Shown: positions 55,136 to 64,000 of the stretch, piece after piece
Numbering within the stretch: position 1 is the stretch's first letter
How the letters are laid out: each line of letters starts with the position of its first letter
DNA from: Bacteroidota bacterium
GTDB lineage: Bacteria > Bacteroidota > Bacteroidia > B-17B0 > Aurantibacillaceae
Length of the DNA stretch: 64,000 nt
Reading direction: 5' to 3'
Assembly: GCA_020162035.1 (NCBI GenBank)
Contig: JAIUNM010000003.1
Location: forward strand, 1-64,000
The notes under the pieces: model-generated
The model's input: only the letters and a program-made list of their open reading frames with translations
The model's database searches: none
What the model was told of the DNA's origin: nothing
Position numbers and translations under genes: made by a program

Positions 55136-56272
55136 ATGCAAGCAATTCAACAACTTAATATTGGTATTTTAGGTGGAGGGCAATTAGGTAGAATGATACT
55201 ACAAAATGCCATAAACTTAAATTTAAACATTTCGATACTAGACCCTGATAAAAATGCACCTTGTAAGCATTTAGTTAAAAAATTTGTGTGCGGTAGTTTA
55301 ACCGATTATGATACTGTATATCAATTTGGTAAGGATAAAGATTTAATTACCATTGAAATAGAAAATGTAAATATTGAAGCTTTAAAACTGTTAGAAAAAG
55401 AAGGGAAAAAAGTTTTTCCTCAACCTCATATAATCGAATTGATTCAAGATAAGGGTTTACAAAAAATGTTTTATCAACGTAATGATATCCCTAGTCCTGA
55501 TTTTTTTCTTGTTGAAAATAAAGAGCAAATAAACAAATACGCTGATTATTTTCCTTTTTTTCAAAAAATGCGAAAAGGTGGTTATGATGGCAAAGGGGTT
55601 GTTAAATTAAGTAACCCTCATTTTTTAGATAAGGCATTTAATGTGCCAAGTGTTTTAGAACGCTTAGTGGATTTTAAAAAAGAATTATCTGTTGTTGTTG
55701 CTCGAAATGAAAACGGTGAAATTAATTGTTTCCCTGTTGTTGAATGTGAGTTTAACGAAGAAGCAAACCTAGTTGAGTTTTTATTTAGTCCTGCAGATAT
55801 TAAAAAAACAATTGAAAAGGAAGCTATTAAAATTGCAACTACAATTGCCGAAAAATTAGAAATTGTAGGGCTTTTAGCTGTTGAATTATTTTTAACAAAA
55901 GATAATAAACTTTTAGTTAATGAAATTGCTCCAAGGCCACACAACAGTGGGCATCATACCATTGAAGCAAATATTACATCTCAATTTGAACAACATTTAA
56001 GAGCAATTTTAAATTTGCCCTTAGGCGATACATCAATTGTTAAACCAGGAGTTATGGTTAATATACTTGGTGATTTTGGTTATGAAGGAACCGCAATTTA
56101 TTCGGGATTAGAAGATGTGCTTAAATTTAGCGGAGTTTATGTTCATTTGTATGGTAAAGAAAAAACTAAACCTTATCGTAAAATGGGACACGTAACAATT
56201 GTTGATAATGATTTGGTAAAAGCAAAACAAAAAGCTAAAATTGTAAAAAACACATTAAAAGTAATTGCATAA
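55136..56272 (+). CDS. purK: 5-(carboxyamino)imidazole ribonucleotide synthase PurK
   Basis: A 378-residue ATP-grasp enzyme of purine synthesis that carboxylates AIR with bicarbonate and ATP. It begins with GILGGGQLGRMI, then has the central lid FQKMRKGGYDGKGVVKL. Late residues EIAPRPHNSGHHTIEA bind metal and phosphate. Length is normal. The partner purE is not in the window. It is followed after 2 bases by a zinc-ribbon gene, so the two are co-transcribed. Confidence 0.96.
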   Translation: MQAIQQLNIGILGGGQLGRMILQNAINLNLNISILDPDKNAPCKHLVKKFVCGSLTDYDTVYQFGKDKDLITIEIENVNIEALKLLEKEGKKVFPQPHIIELIQDKGLQKMFYQRNDIPSPDFFLVENKEQINKYADYFPFFQKMRKGGYDGKGVVKLSNPHFLDKAFNVPSVLERLVDFKKELSVVVARNENGEINCFPVVECEFNEEANLVEFLFSPADIKKTIEKEAIKIATTIAEKLEIVGLLAVELFLTKDNKLLVNEIAPRPHNSGHHTIEANITSQFEQHLRAILNLPLGDTSIVKPGVMVNILGDFGYEGTAIYSGLEDVLKFSGVYVHLYGKEKTKPYRKMGHVTIVDNDLVKAKQKAKIVKNTLKVIA

Positions 56273-56274
56273 GT

Positions 56275-56646
56275 ATGGCGCAAATTAAACGAAAATGTTT
56301 AGAATGTAACGAAGTAATACAGGGCAGAGTAGATAAAAAATTTTGTAGCGACCAATGTAGAAATGCTCACAACAACGTTCTTAACAGCGATGTTACAAAT
56401 TTTGTTAGAAATGTAAATAACTCGCTACGTAAAAACAGAAGAATTTTAGAAGCAAATTTAAAAGGTGAAACTTCTAAAATAGGCGTGCAGAAATTAAAAG
56501 ATTTAGGCTTTAATTTTAATTATTATACAAATATAAAAACTACTAAAAACAATAACAGTTATTACTTTTGTTATGAATTTGGTTATTTGCAATTAGAAGG
56601 TGAAATGGTTTTAATTGTAAAAAATAAAAAAAATGAATCAGCTTAA
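56275..56646 (+). CDS. Small zinc-ribbon protein
   Basis: A 123-residue protein with an N-terminal zinc ribbon (CLECN at residues 8-12, FCSDQCRNAHNN at 23-34). The spacing of Cys8, Cys11, Cys24 and Cys28 resembles the treble-clef of DUF2116-like proteins. The rest is basic with a helix of NSLRKNRRILEANLK and beta strands at the end. It starts 2 bases after purK. It probably binds nucleic acid or a partner protein; the function is not known. Confidence 0.75.
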   Translation: MAQIKRKCLECNEVIQGRVDKKFCSDQCRNAHNNVLNSDVTNFVRNVNNSLRKNRRILEANLKGETSKIGVQKLKDLGFNFNYYTNIKTTKNNNSYYFCYEFGYLQLEGEMVLIVKNKKNESA

Positions 56647-56650
56647 TTTT

Positions 56651-57826
56651 CTATTCAACAAACAAAACAATTCCTTTTAAATATTCTCCTTCAGGAAAAT
56701 TTGGAGTAACAGGATGGTCGGGTGGTTGACTTAAATAATGCAATAACTTAACATTGCGTTTTGCTTCAATTGCAGCTGAAACAATTGTGTTATAAAATAA
56801 ATTTTTATCAACTACACCACTACAACTAAAAGTAAATAAAATACCATTTGGTTTAATTAATTTAAGTGCAATTGTATTTAACCTCTTGTAACCAATAACT
56901 GCATTATGTTTTGAATTTCTGTTTTTTGCAAATGCCGGAGGGTCTAATACAATAACATCATATAAATTTTCTTTGTTTTTTAAAAACTCAAATGTATCAA
57001 CCGAAAAACTTTTATTATTTGTAATAGTGTTTAATTCTGCATTTTCATCACAAAGTTTTATAGCTTTTGCGCTTACATCAACACTATGAACTTCAGTGGC
57101 GGTTTTTGCTGCATAAATACTAAACCCACCGGTGTAACAAAAAGTATTTAATACCATTTTATTTTTACAGTAGTCTTGCAAAAGCTGTCTGTTTTCTCTT
57201 TGGTCAATAAAAAAACCAGTTTTTTGTCCGTTTATAAAATCAATATTAAAAAAGTGATTATTCTCTTTAACAATTACTTTGTCGGTTATACTTCCAAATA
57301 AGAATTCGTTTTTACATTTATCAGCAAATTGTTTAGGTAAAGTTTCGTTGCTTTTATCGTAAATACTTTTAATTTTATCATTAAGTAACTCTATTAAAGC
57401 CGCTGCAATTAATTTTCGTTGAAGATAAATTCCGTATGAGTGGCATTGAAATACTGCATGTCCATCATAATAATCGATAATTAAGCCAGATGCTCCATCC
57501 CCTTCACCAAAAAATAACCTAAAAACATTTGTTTTAGAGTTCATTATTTGAAGATGTTTTCTGTATTCCCAAGCCTTTTTTAATTTATTTTTCCAAAAAT
57601 CAACATTAATTTCTTGCTCAGTAAACGATAAAACTCTTAACGCAATACTTCCAGTTGCATAATACGCAATAGCTAAAAAGTTATTATTTGCATCAACAAC
57701 TTTTACAATATCGCCGTCGTTTATATTTTGAGGTAATATTTTAATTGCGCCACTAAATACCCATGGGTGCAAACGTTTTAAGGCAACTTCTTTACCTTTA
57801 TGTAATTGTATAACAGGATAGTTCAT
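56651..57826 (-). CDS. RlmI/RlmK-type 23S rRNA methyltransferase
   Basis: A 391-residue class I SAM methyltransferase with an N-terminal PUA domain (residues about 1-75, HKGKEVALKRLHPWVFSGAI). GQKTGFFIDQRENRQLL and NTFCYTGGFSIYAAK (about 228-242) bind SAM. VLDPPAFAKNRN carries the DPP motif, and TFSCSGVV with a cysteine follows. The layout matches RlmI, which makes m5C in 23S rRNA. The exact target site is inferred. It is 3 bases downstream of the antiporter gene on the same strand. Confidence 0.9.
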   Translation of the reverse strand: MNYPVIQLHKGKEVALKRLHPWVFSGAIKILPQNINDGDIVKVVDANNNFLAIAYYATGSIALRVLSFTEQEINVDFWKNKLKKAWEYRKHLQIMNSKTNVFRLFFGEGDGASGLIIDYYDGHAVFQCHSYGIYLQRKLIAAALIELLNDKIKSIYDKSNETLPKQFADKCKNEFLFGSITDKVIVKENNHFFNIDFINGQKTGFFIDQRENRQLLQDYCKNKMVLNTFCYTGGFSIYAAKTATEVHSVDVSAKAIKLCDENAELNTITNNKSFSVDTFEFLKNKENLYDVIVLDPPAFAKNRNSKHNAVIGYKRLNTIALKLIKPNGILFTFSCSGVVDKNLFYNTIVSAAIEAKRNVKLLHYLSQPPDHPVTPNFPEGEYLKGIVLFVE

Positions 57827-57829
57827 TTT

Positions 57830-60049
57830 TTAAGCTTTTAAAATAAGGATAGATTGACAGTGTTGTATCCAAGTTTCTTCTTCTTTTATAAGTTCTTTCC
57901 AACTCTCAACATTTAAAAGCGTTAAATCAAACGAGTTAAAAAATTCTTCGGTTTTTTTATAATTACTTACAATGTTAATTGATGAGTTGCCTAATGTAAA
58001 TGATTGTTTTAGTTCAGGATATTGAACAAATAAGCCATTTACATCTAAAATTGTAATTTTTGACGAACTGTTTGATATAAATTTTTGAATGTAAACCATT
58101 AAAAAACTATCGGATAGATTATAAATTGGTAATAAAACTTTATTAGCGTTTTCAAATTTTCTATCAATAAAAATACCAACAGGTATTGTAACATTCTTTA
58201 AAATGTTATTAGTGTGTTCGTCAAAAATATGATTATCAAAGTTCAGTTTTCTTTCTTTTAAAGTGTCTAATACATTTTTAGGATTTAAAATTTTTGTAGT
58301 AACCCCTAAAATTTTCCCAAGTAATGAGCCTTTAAACAAGGAGTTTCCAGCGCCTATTAATAATAAATCGTAATTTGTACTTGTACTAGTTTCAATAATT
58401 TCTTTATCAATATCTAATGCAGGTTTAAATACAGTTTCAATTTCCATTTCTAATTTAGACGCTGCTTTTTTAATAGGCAATATACTGTCTTTTTCATACT
58501 CAACTAAATTGTATTTATTAAGTTCGTTACTTGGCGAAATGTGAATTGTAGTTACTTTAGTTGTTGCTAAATTATTTTTAACTAAAGAGTGAGCAAGTTT
58601 TAACATAGCTTTACCTTTAATAGGATTGCCATAAGAAATTAAAATATTATAAATTTCGTTTACATTAACTTTTTCAACGGTTGCATCTGTAGTTTGTTTA
58701 CGGTATAAATAATTAATAAAGTTTAACGATGGGCCAGTCATAAACGTTGTTACAACTGCCATTATTACTAACATAGCAAAAATAGAAGGTGTTAAAACAC
58801 CTAAATCAAAACCAATATTTAGTACTACTAATTCCATTAAACCTCTGGTATTCATTAAAGCTCCAATAGTTAAACTATCTTTCCAATTTTTACCAACAAA
58901 ACGTGATGCTATTGCACTTCCCCAAAATTTACCAATAACTGCAATAGTTATTATAACAAAACAAACTTGCCATAAACTAACCTCATTAAGTAAACCTATT
59001 TGTGTTCGCAAGCCTGTATATACAAAAAACAATGGTAATAAAAGCACTGATGATAAATCTTCAACTTTTTCGATAAAAATATTTCTAAAATTTATATTTA
59101 TTGGCATTACTACACCTGCTAAAAAGGCACCAAATAATGCGTGTATTCCAATAATTTCACTTAAAAAAGATGAGATTAAAAGTGTTATAAAAAAAATAGC
59201 AACAATTGGTTTAGTTAAGCCTTCTTTATTTGAATATTTATTTCCTATTTGTTGTAAAAAGGGTTGCACAACTTTAATCATAAAAATTAAATAAATAATA
59301 GCCAATGCAATTGTGTATAACGAACTTACAAAACTTCCGGCTTTAACAATGGCAATAACAACCGCTAACCCGCACCATGCTGTAATATCGTCAATTGCTG
59401 CGCATGTAATAACTGTTGAGCCTAATTTGGTTTTATTTATACCTCTTTCTTGAACTATCCTCGCCAAAACCGGAAAAGCAGTAATGCTCATACTTATTCC
59501 TATAAACAAAGCAAAAGATAAAAAGTTTATTCCTGCCGGCGCAAAGTAATCGTACATGTAATATGCGGCACCAACACCCATTGCAAAAGGAATTATAATA
59601 CTTGCATGACTAATAACTAATGCTTCGTGAGCTTTAGTTGTTAACACTTTAATGTCTAATTCCATACCAACCACAAACATAAAAAGGATAAGACCAATTT
59701 GGCTTAAGAAGTTTAAATTGGAAATTGATTCTGCGGGAAATAAAAATGAAGAATACTCAGGAAAATACAAACCTAAAAACGAAGGACCTAGCAAAATACC
59801 TGCAACAATTTCGCCAATAACTGTTGGCTGCCCAATTTTGTTGAGTAAAAAACCCAATAGCCTAGCAACTAAAATAATAGTTATAATTTGTAGCATTAAA
59901 ATAGCTAAAGGCTCTGTAATGTTGTGGTTAAATACAGTTGAAAAATCGCCCCAATAATCAGTAGACTCTATAACAGTATTAACTTTATGGTTAATCTCTT
60001 TTGTTTGGCCAGATTTAATTGCAAAATAAACAAAGTATGAAAATACCAA
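57830..60049 (-). CDS. CPA2-family cation:proton antiporter
   Basis: A 739-residue inner-membrane exchanger. An extra N-terminal hydrophobic stretch precedes the transport domain of 11-12 helices (about residues 45-445). It has IGQPTVIGEIVAGILLGPSFLG, TCAAIDDITAWCGL and FLAGVVMP, typical of the KefB/GerN group. Residues 460-739 form a large cytoplasmic region resembling tandem Usp-like domains (LLIGAGNSLFKGSLLGKI). It exchanges Na+ or K+ for H+. The best start is uncertain: TTG at 60049 is used, but the frame stays open upstream with hydrophobic residues, so a longer helix is possible. It is followed by the methyltransferase. Confidence 0.88.
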   Translation of the reverse strand: MVFSYFVYFAIKSGQTKEINHKVNTVIESTDYWGDFSTVFNHNITEPLAILMLQIITIILVARLLGFLLNKIGQPTVIGEIVAGILLGPSFLGLYFPEYSSFLFPAESISNLNFLSQIGLILFMFVVGMELDIKVLTTKAHEALVISHASIIIPFAMGVGAAYYMYDYFAPAGINFLSFALFIGISMSITAFPVLARIVQERGINKTKLGSTVITCAAIDDITAWCGLAVVIAIVKAGSFVSSLYTIALAIIYLIFMIKVVQPFLQQIGNKYSNKEGLTKPIVAIFFITLLISSFLSEIIGIHALFGAFLAGVVMPININFRNIFIEKVEDLSSVLLLPLFFVYTGLRTQIGLLNEVSLWQVCFVIITIAVIGKFWGSAIASRFVGKNWKDSLTIGALMNTRGLMELVVLNIGFDLGVLTPSIFAMLVIMAVVTTFMTGPSLNFINYLYRKQTTDATVEKVNVNEIYNILISYGNPIKGKAMLKLAHSLVKNNLATTKVTTIHISPSNELNKYNLVEYEKDSILPIKKAASKLEMEIETVFKPALDIDKEIIETSTSTNYDLLLIGAGNSLFKGSLLGKILGVTTKILNPKNVLDTLKERKLNFDNHIFDEHTNNILKNVTIPVGIFIDRKFENANKVLLPIYNLSDSFLMVYIQKFISNSSSKITILDVNGLFVQYPELKQSFTLGNSSINIVSNYKKTEEFFNSFDLTLLNVESWKELIKEEETWIQHCQSILILKA

Positions 60050-60427
60050 GGTTACAAAAATGTAAAAGAATATGTTTTTGTAATTTTTTATAAAAACTTG
60101 GTATAAGCAACAAAGATAAAAATTATTGGTACATGCCTTTGTTTTAAATTTTAAAACTAAAAATGGTAGATTTAGTATTTATTTTTTTTTAAAAATTAAG
60201 TTTAAATTTCTGCTTAAAGTCCGCTAAAAAAAATAAGAATGCAATCATAAATCATAAATTATTTAGATGGCAAAATAACTTTATGAACGTATTTTGCTAT
60301 TAATCAGATTGTTATAGGGTAAAAAATGTTAAATTTAGATAATTGTTAATAAAAAAACGCATAAATAAAGGTTACAATATTTGCTTATATGGATTAATAT
60401 GTAATCTTTGCAAAATTCTAAAATTAA
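60050..60427. other. Divergent intergenic region with promoter
   Basis: 378 bases between the divergent antiporter and M23 genes. TTTG (60380-60383) and AATCTTTG (60403-60410), 19 bases apart, form a Bacteroidota-like promoter for the M23 gene, 18 bases before its TTG start. No other gene or strong hairpin was seen. Confidence 0.5.
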
Positions 60428-61462
60428 TTGAAAAGACTTTTTTACATATTTATTGTTTTTGGATTGTCAGTTTCTGGTTTAAACGCCATTAATCCTACTG
60501 ATGATAAAAAAACAAAAGCTGAAGATTCTAAGCGTTCTATGGCAAAACGCGATGATACAACTACTTTTGTTGTTACTTCGGATATTATAAGTGAAGAAGA
60601 AATACCTGATACTACACAAATTTTATTTCCTAGCCATGATTTATACGCTACTTGGGATACAAGCATAGCTCATCCTTACCATTTTGCAGAACAATTTAAG
60701 CAAGATAGCGTAACCATTAAGTTGGTTGAGGAAAATGATGGCGGATTTAAAATGCCTTTTAAAGGAAATGTTACAAGTGAGTTTGGTTGGAGAAAATATC
60801 GCCCACATTATGGTACAGATATTGATTTAGAAACTGGCGACACTGTTGGTACTGCTTTTGATGGAATGGTGAGGTTAGCCAAGTATTGTAATGGCTATGG
60901 TAATTGTGTAATTATAAGACATAATAATGGATTAGAAACTGTTTACGGGCACTTATCAAAGTTAGAAGTTCAACCAGGACAACAATTAAAAGCAGGCGAA
61001 ATGGTTGGCTTAGGTGGAAACACTGGACGTTCATACGGTAGCCATTTACATTTTGAAATGCGTTATTTAGGACAAGCTTTAGATACCGAAGATTTTATTG
61101 ATTACACATCTGGAAAATTAAAAAGCGATACCTTTGTTTTACGTAAAATAGATGTTGAAAATAAATACGATTTACGCGCTTTAAGAGCAAGGCATAAAAG
61201 AGATGTTGGTATGGCTAAGCGTAATTACGTTAAAGGTAAAAATGGTAAATATTACGCAAAAGCATCAAAATACAAAAAAGGTAAAAAGAAACCTGTGCGT
61301 AAAACCAATTATAATAAAGGTAAAAAAACAGTTGTTCATGCTAAAAGCGGTTCTAAATCAAAAACGTATTCTAAAAACGTAAGTTCTAAAAGTAAGAGTA
61401 AATCTAAAGTTAAAAGTAAACCAAAAAACATTGGTCAAAAAGCTAAAAACACAAAGCTTTAA
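60428..61462 (+). CDS. M23-family peptidase with lysine-rich tail
   Basis: A 344-residue exported LytM-type zinc endopeptidase acting on peptidoglycan. It starts at TTG, where the signal peptide begins (cleavage near LNA). The catalytic domain (about 108-225) has SEFGWRKYRPHYGTDIDLETG with H-x3-D, YGHLSKLEVQPGQ, and GSHLHFEMR with the H-x-H. After residue 250 the protein changes to a 90-residue Lys/Ser/Gly tail with repeats of KSKSK type. The tail could bind the negatively charged wall or polymers; it is unusual for such enzymes. It stands alone with a promoter upstream. Confidence 0.9.
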   Translation: MKRLFYIFIVFGLSVSGLNAINPTDDKKTKAEDSKRSMAKRDDTTTFVVTSDIISEEEIPDTTQILFPSHDLYATWDTSIAHPYHFAEQFKQDSVTIKLVEENDGGFKMPFKGNVTSEFGWRKYRPHYGTDIDLETGDTVGTAFDGMVRLAKYCNGYGNCVIIRHNNGLETVYGHLSKLEVQPGQQLKAGEMVGLGGNTGRSYGSHLHFEMRYLGQALDTEDFIDYTSGKLKSDTFVLRKIDVENKYDLRALRARHKRDVGMAKRNYVKGKNGKYYAKASKYKKGKKKPVRKTNYNKGKKTVVHAKSGSKSKTYSKNVSSKSKSKSKVKSKPKNIGQKAKNTKL

Positions 61463-61540
61463 TCATAGTTTTTAACTTGTATCGTTTATAACTATTCTGC
61501 ATTATTTAATTTAAGGTATTTTAATTATTTACTTTTAAAC

Positions 61541-62914
61541 GTGCGCTTTAAAGTTTTTATAATTGTGTTTTTTTTGCAATTACAAGTTAATGGATTTGCT
61601 CAAAACAAATCAAAACCTAAATTAACCAAAATTTTATTTGTTTTTGATGCAAGTAATAGCATGAAGGCCTCCTTTCAAGGCATAACACGCATGGAAGGTG
61701 CAAAACAATTGTTTTTTAAATTTATTGATAGTTTAAGTAAAGATAAATCTTTATCCTTTGCGTTAAGAATGTATGGGCATACTGTTAAATATCCGCCTGG
61801 AGATTGTAAAGACAGTAAGTTGGTTGTACCTTTTAGTTCTAATAATATCTCATTAATAAAACAAAAAGTAAAAGAGTGTAAACCAACAGGAATAACTCCA
61901 ATTGAACATTCGTTAACTCAAGCAGCAAACGATTTTACCGATAACAAATCTAACAACATTGTAATATTAATTACAGATGGTATAGAAGAATGTGGTGGTG
62001 ACCCCTGTAAAGCGCGTCAAAAACTAATGGAAAAAGGAATTATTTTTAAACCTTTTATTATAGGTATAGGTTTAAGTCCAGAACAAATAAAAACATTTGA
62101 ATGTGTTGGTAATTTTTTTGACATTGAAAACAACGAAACTTTTAATACAATAGCAAATTTAATTCAACAGCAAAAATTAAATAAAACAACAGCCCAGGTA
62201 AATTTATTAAATAGTATGGGGTTACCAGCAGAAACAAATGTAAACATAACGTTTATTGATGTTAATAGAAAATCATACAAATACAATTACATTCATACAC
62301 TTAATGCATTAAATAATCCTGATACGCTTTATATTGATGATTACCCAAGTTATAAAGTTGTTGCACATACAATTCCACCAGTTGAAAGCAAAGAAGTTAA
62401 ATTAAATGTAGGTAAACACACAATAATTCCAATAGATGCACCTCAAGGAAATTTAACCATAAACAGACCAGCAGGTGTTTATAATTATAACGAAAAAGTT
62501 AAATACATTGTTAGAAAACAAAACGATGATAATACTTTACATGTACAAGCATTAAATACAGTTGAAAAATATATAGTTGGAAATTATAAAGTAGAAATTT
62601 TAACCTTACCACGTATTTATATAAATGATATTGAAATAGAACAAAGCAAAAATAAAGAAATTAATATTCCAAACGCTGGAATGCTTACCGTAAAAACATT
62701 AGAGCCAGGAGATGGTTGTATAATGCAAAAAGTAAATGGTAAAAACCAATGGGTATGTAATTTATCAAATAAAACTATACAAAATTTTTATTTGCAACCG
62801 GGTAATTATGTAACAGTGTGGCGAAGCAAGAGTTTAAAAGGCAGTATTTATACAATCGAAAAGCAGTTTACTATTTCATCTGATGTTTTACAAGTAATTG
62901 AGTTTTATAAATAA
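61541..62914 (+). CDS. Secreted VWA-domain protein
   Basis: A 457-residue protein with a GTG start and signal peptide (cleavage near GFAQ). The von Willebrand A domain (about residues 27-205) has the metal site FVFDASNSMKAS (D-x-S-x-S), CKPTGITPIEHS and ITDGIEECGGDPC. The C-terminal half is beta-rich with no recognised name. VWA domains bind protein partners through the metal. It follows the M23 gene by 78 bases on the same strand, perhaps with its own promoter. No sorting domain is visible, so it may be periplasmic. Confidence 0.85.
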   Translation: MRFKVFIIVFFLQLQVNGFAQNKSKPKLTKILFVFDASNSMKASFQGITRMEGAKQLFFKFIDSLSKDKSLSFALRMYGHTVKYPPGDCKDSKLVVPFSSNNISLIKQKVKECKPTGITPIEHSLTQAANDFTDNKSNNIVILITDGIEECGGDPCKARQKLMEKGIIFKPFIIGIGLSPEQIKTFECVGNFFDIENNETFNTIANLIQQQKLNKTTAQVNLLNSMGLPAETNVNITFIDVNRKSYKYNYIHTLNALNNPDTLYIDDYPSYKVVAHTIPPVESKEVKLNVGKHTIIPIDAPQGNLTINRPAGVYNYNEKVKYIVRKQNDDNTLHVQALNTVEKYIVGNYKVEILTLPRIYINDIEIEQSKNKEINIPNAGMLTVKTLEPGDGCIMQKVNGKNQWVCNLSNKTIQNFYLQPGNYVTVWRSKSLKGSIYTIEKQFTISSDVLQVIEFYK

Positions 62915-62952
62915 ACATTCAAATTATTTTAAGAATACTTTTTGATGTTTAA

Positions 62953-63579
62953 TTAATTACTTTTTAAAGATTTTAAATTAATTTGACGGCTAATTGAAAA
63001 GATAATTCCTCTATTATAGACTTGATGCGATGTTGCAGGTAATTGTTTTCGAACAGGAAGCAAAGAGTGTGTTATTCGTAAACCTATTTGCCATTTATCG
63101 TTTATTTTATATCCTGTACCTAAATTAAATGAAATGTCTTTATTACTAATGGGATATTGGTCTGTTTGATAGGGAAGAAGCCATCCTTTTGTATATTCTC
63201 CAGTGTTTATTAAAACCGCTAAACTTGGACCAAATTCAAGGTAAACATTTTTTTTACAAAATTGAAATAGTATTGGAGCCTCAAAGTAATTAAGGTTTAG
63301 CCAATAATCGCCTGTTTTAGATTGTTGAAGCCCTAATCCTGTGCCTTTACCAATATTAAATAGTTCTGCCTGCATTGCCCATTTTTTACCAATATTTAGT
63401 TTAACCCAAAAACCACCCATAAATGCAATTCTTGGTTTATGTATTATTGGGCAGCCAGTAATTGTTTGCATGCCAGAGCCTAATTTAAAACCAAATTTAC
63501 TATGTGTTTTTAAATTACCTTGAGCCCTTACATTAAGGCATAAAAGCAAAATGATAAAAAAAAGAGTAATTTTTTTCAC
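62953..63579 (-). CDS. Outer-membrane beta-barrel protein
   Basis: A 208-residue protein. A signal peptide begins at GTG 63579 (KKITLFFIILLLCLNVRAQ). Upstream codons to 63681 are open, but they are antisense of tRNA-Phe and are excluded. The mature part has alternating strands such as FGFKLGSGMQTI, KIGKKWAMQAELFNIG and YKINDKWQIGLRITHSLL, and ends with ISFSI-type aromatic strands. It fits a small porin-like (OmpW/PorT-like) barrel. Function is unknown. Confidence 0.75.
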   Translation of the reverse strand: MKKITLFFIILLLCLNVRAQGNLKTHSKFGFKLGSGMQTITGCPIIHKPRIAFMGGFWVKLNIGKKWAMQAELFNIGKGTGLGLQQSKTGDYWLNLNYFEAPILFQFCKKNVYLEFGPSLAVLINTGEYTKGWLLPYQTDQYPISNKDISFNLGTGYKINDKWQIGLRITHSLLPVRKQLPATSHQVYNRGIIFSISRQINLKSLKSN

Positions 63580-63618
63580 TTTTAAGATAACGAAATTATC
63601 TTTTGAAAATTGTGATAT

Positions 63619-63650
63619 TAAAAAAAAAGCCACTCGATTGAGTGGCTTTT
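63619..63650 (-). terminator. Terminator of tRNA-Phe
   Basis: On the minus strand, AAAAGCCACTC and GAGTGGCTTTT pair over 11 bases across AATC and are followed by T residues. It lies just after the tRNA and before the barrel gene start. Confidence 0.8.
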
Positions 63651-63651
63651 G

Positions 63652-63724
63652 TGGTACCTCCAGGAATCGAACCAGGGACACAAGGATTTTCAGTCCTTTG
63701 CTCTACCAACTGAGCTAAGGTACC
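63652..63724 (-). tRNA. tRNA-Phe (anticodon GAA)
   Basis: A 73-base tRNA. The acceptor GGTACCT pairs with AGGTACC. The D-arm region TTAGCTCAGTTGGTAGAGC and the anticodon loop with GAA in GGACTGAAAATCC are standard. The T-arm has GGTTCGATTCC. CCA is not encoded. It is followed by its own terminator on the same strand. Confidence 0.96.
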
Positions 63725-63822
63725 AGCTCTTTAATTGAGTTGGCAAAAATAATGCTTTTTATTTAATTGCAAAACAAAAATCTTATTTATCTTTAAAAAA
63801 AATACATTTTATCCTCAAAAAA

Positions 63823-64000
63823 ATGAATTTGGTTGTAGATTGTGGTAACACTCGTGTAAAGTACGGTGTATTTGAAAATAATCAAATTATTGAATTTGGG
63901 TTAATTACAAATGATTTTAATGCAATTTTCCTTAAATTTAAATCTATTAATAAGGTTATTATTGCATCTGTAACCCAACAACATACTGTTATTCAGGCAT
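63823..64000 (+). CDS. coaX: Type III pantothenate kinase, cut by the window edge
   Basis: The first 59 codons of a CoaX-type kinase, the first step of coenzyme A synthesis. The N-terminus MNLVVDCGNTRVKYGVFENN has the D-x-G-N-T phosphate-binding motif of the ASKHA fold. KVIIASVTQQ matches the next family block. The gene continues past base 64000. It is divergent from tRNA-Phe. Confidence 0.88.
   Translation, partial: MNLVVDCGNTRVKYGVFENNQIIEFGLITNDFNAIFLKFKSINKVIIASVTQQHTVIQA

Noticed and set aside
63580..63681. Longer N-terminus of the outer-membrane barrel gene
   Set aside because: Those codons are antisense of tRNA-Phe and its terminator, and the signal peptide starts later, at the GTG at 63579.

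Overview
The window looks like chromosome of an AT-rich member of the Bacteroidota, probably a Flavobacteriia-like lineage. The evidence is: C-terminal sorting domains of the type IX secretion system on the genes ending at 44347 and 53044; a GWxTD-domain protein; WbqC next to signal peptidase I; start regions without clear Shine-Dalgarno sequences; and promoter boxes close to the Bacteroidota TTTG / TAnnTTTG pattern. No closer taxonomic claim is justified.

Region 1 (1-22.4 kb) is mostly core genome. It holds a MarR-controlled RND efflux operon (1232-7166), a TPR protein that stops where a SpoIIE phosphatase domain would start, a PaaD-like gene, and a yebC-recJ-meaB operon. Next come a polyprenyl diphosphate synthase and rfbA, then two tandem signal peptidase I paralogs with wbqC. 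A frameshifted CitE-like/SGNH fusion gene, a glycosyltransferase, a GWxTD lipoprotein-like gene and tRNA-Ser(UGA) complete the region. The second signal peptidase paralog lacks both catalytic residues.

Region 2 (about 22.5-44.1 kb) is an accessory island beside tRNA-Ser. Its left end carries two tandem large serine recombinases. The cargo reads as a defence island. A WYL regulator and a DUF4145/HEPN-like membrane protein are divergent from a tight four-gene operon: small protein, prokaryotic viperin, P-loop nucleotide kinase and an unknown protein. Two palindromic sites lie between the divergent units. After these come an LRAT-like membrane protein, a small membrane protein and a G-run repeat. 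A type I restriction-modification operon follows: XRE controller, hsdM, hsdS, RloC/PrrC-like anticodon nuclease, AlbA/Schlafen-type protein, hsdR, DUF6615-like nuclease candidate and a further unknown. The viperin-kinase-unknown operon is the best candidate for an incompletely described system.

Region 3 (44.1-64 kb) is again core-like. It has a T9SS surface protein, two tandem POT peptide transporters, a cluster M43 protease-bioD-bioA-dihydroorotase-membrane protein, purK with a zinc-ribbon gene, an RlmI-type methyltransferase and a CPA2 antiporter. It ends with an M23 peptidase, a VWA protein, an outer-membrane barrel, tRNA-Phe(GAA) and the start of coaX, which is cut by the window edge. No rRNA, CRISPR array or insertion sequence was recognised.
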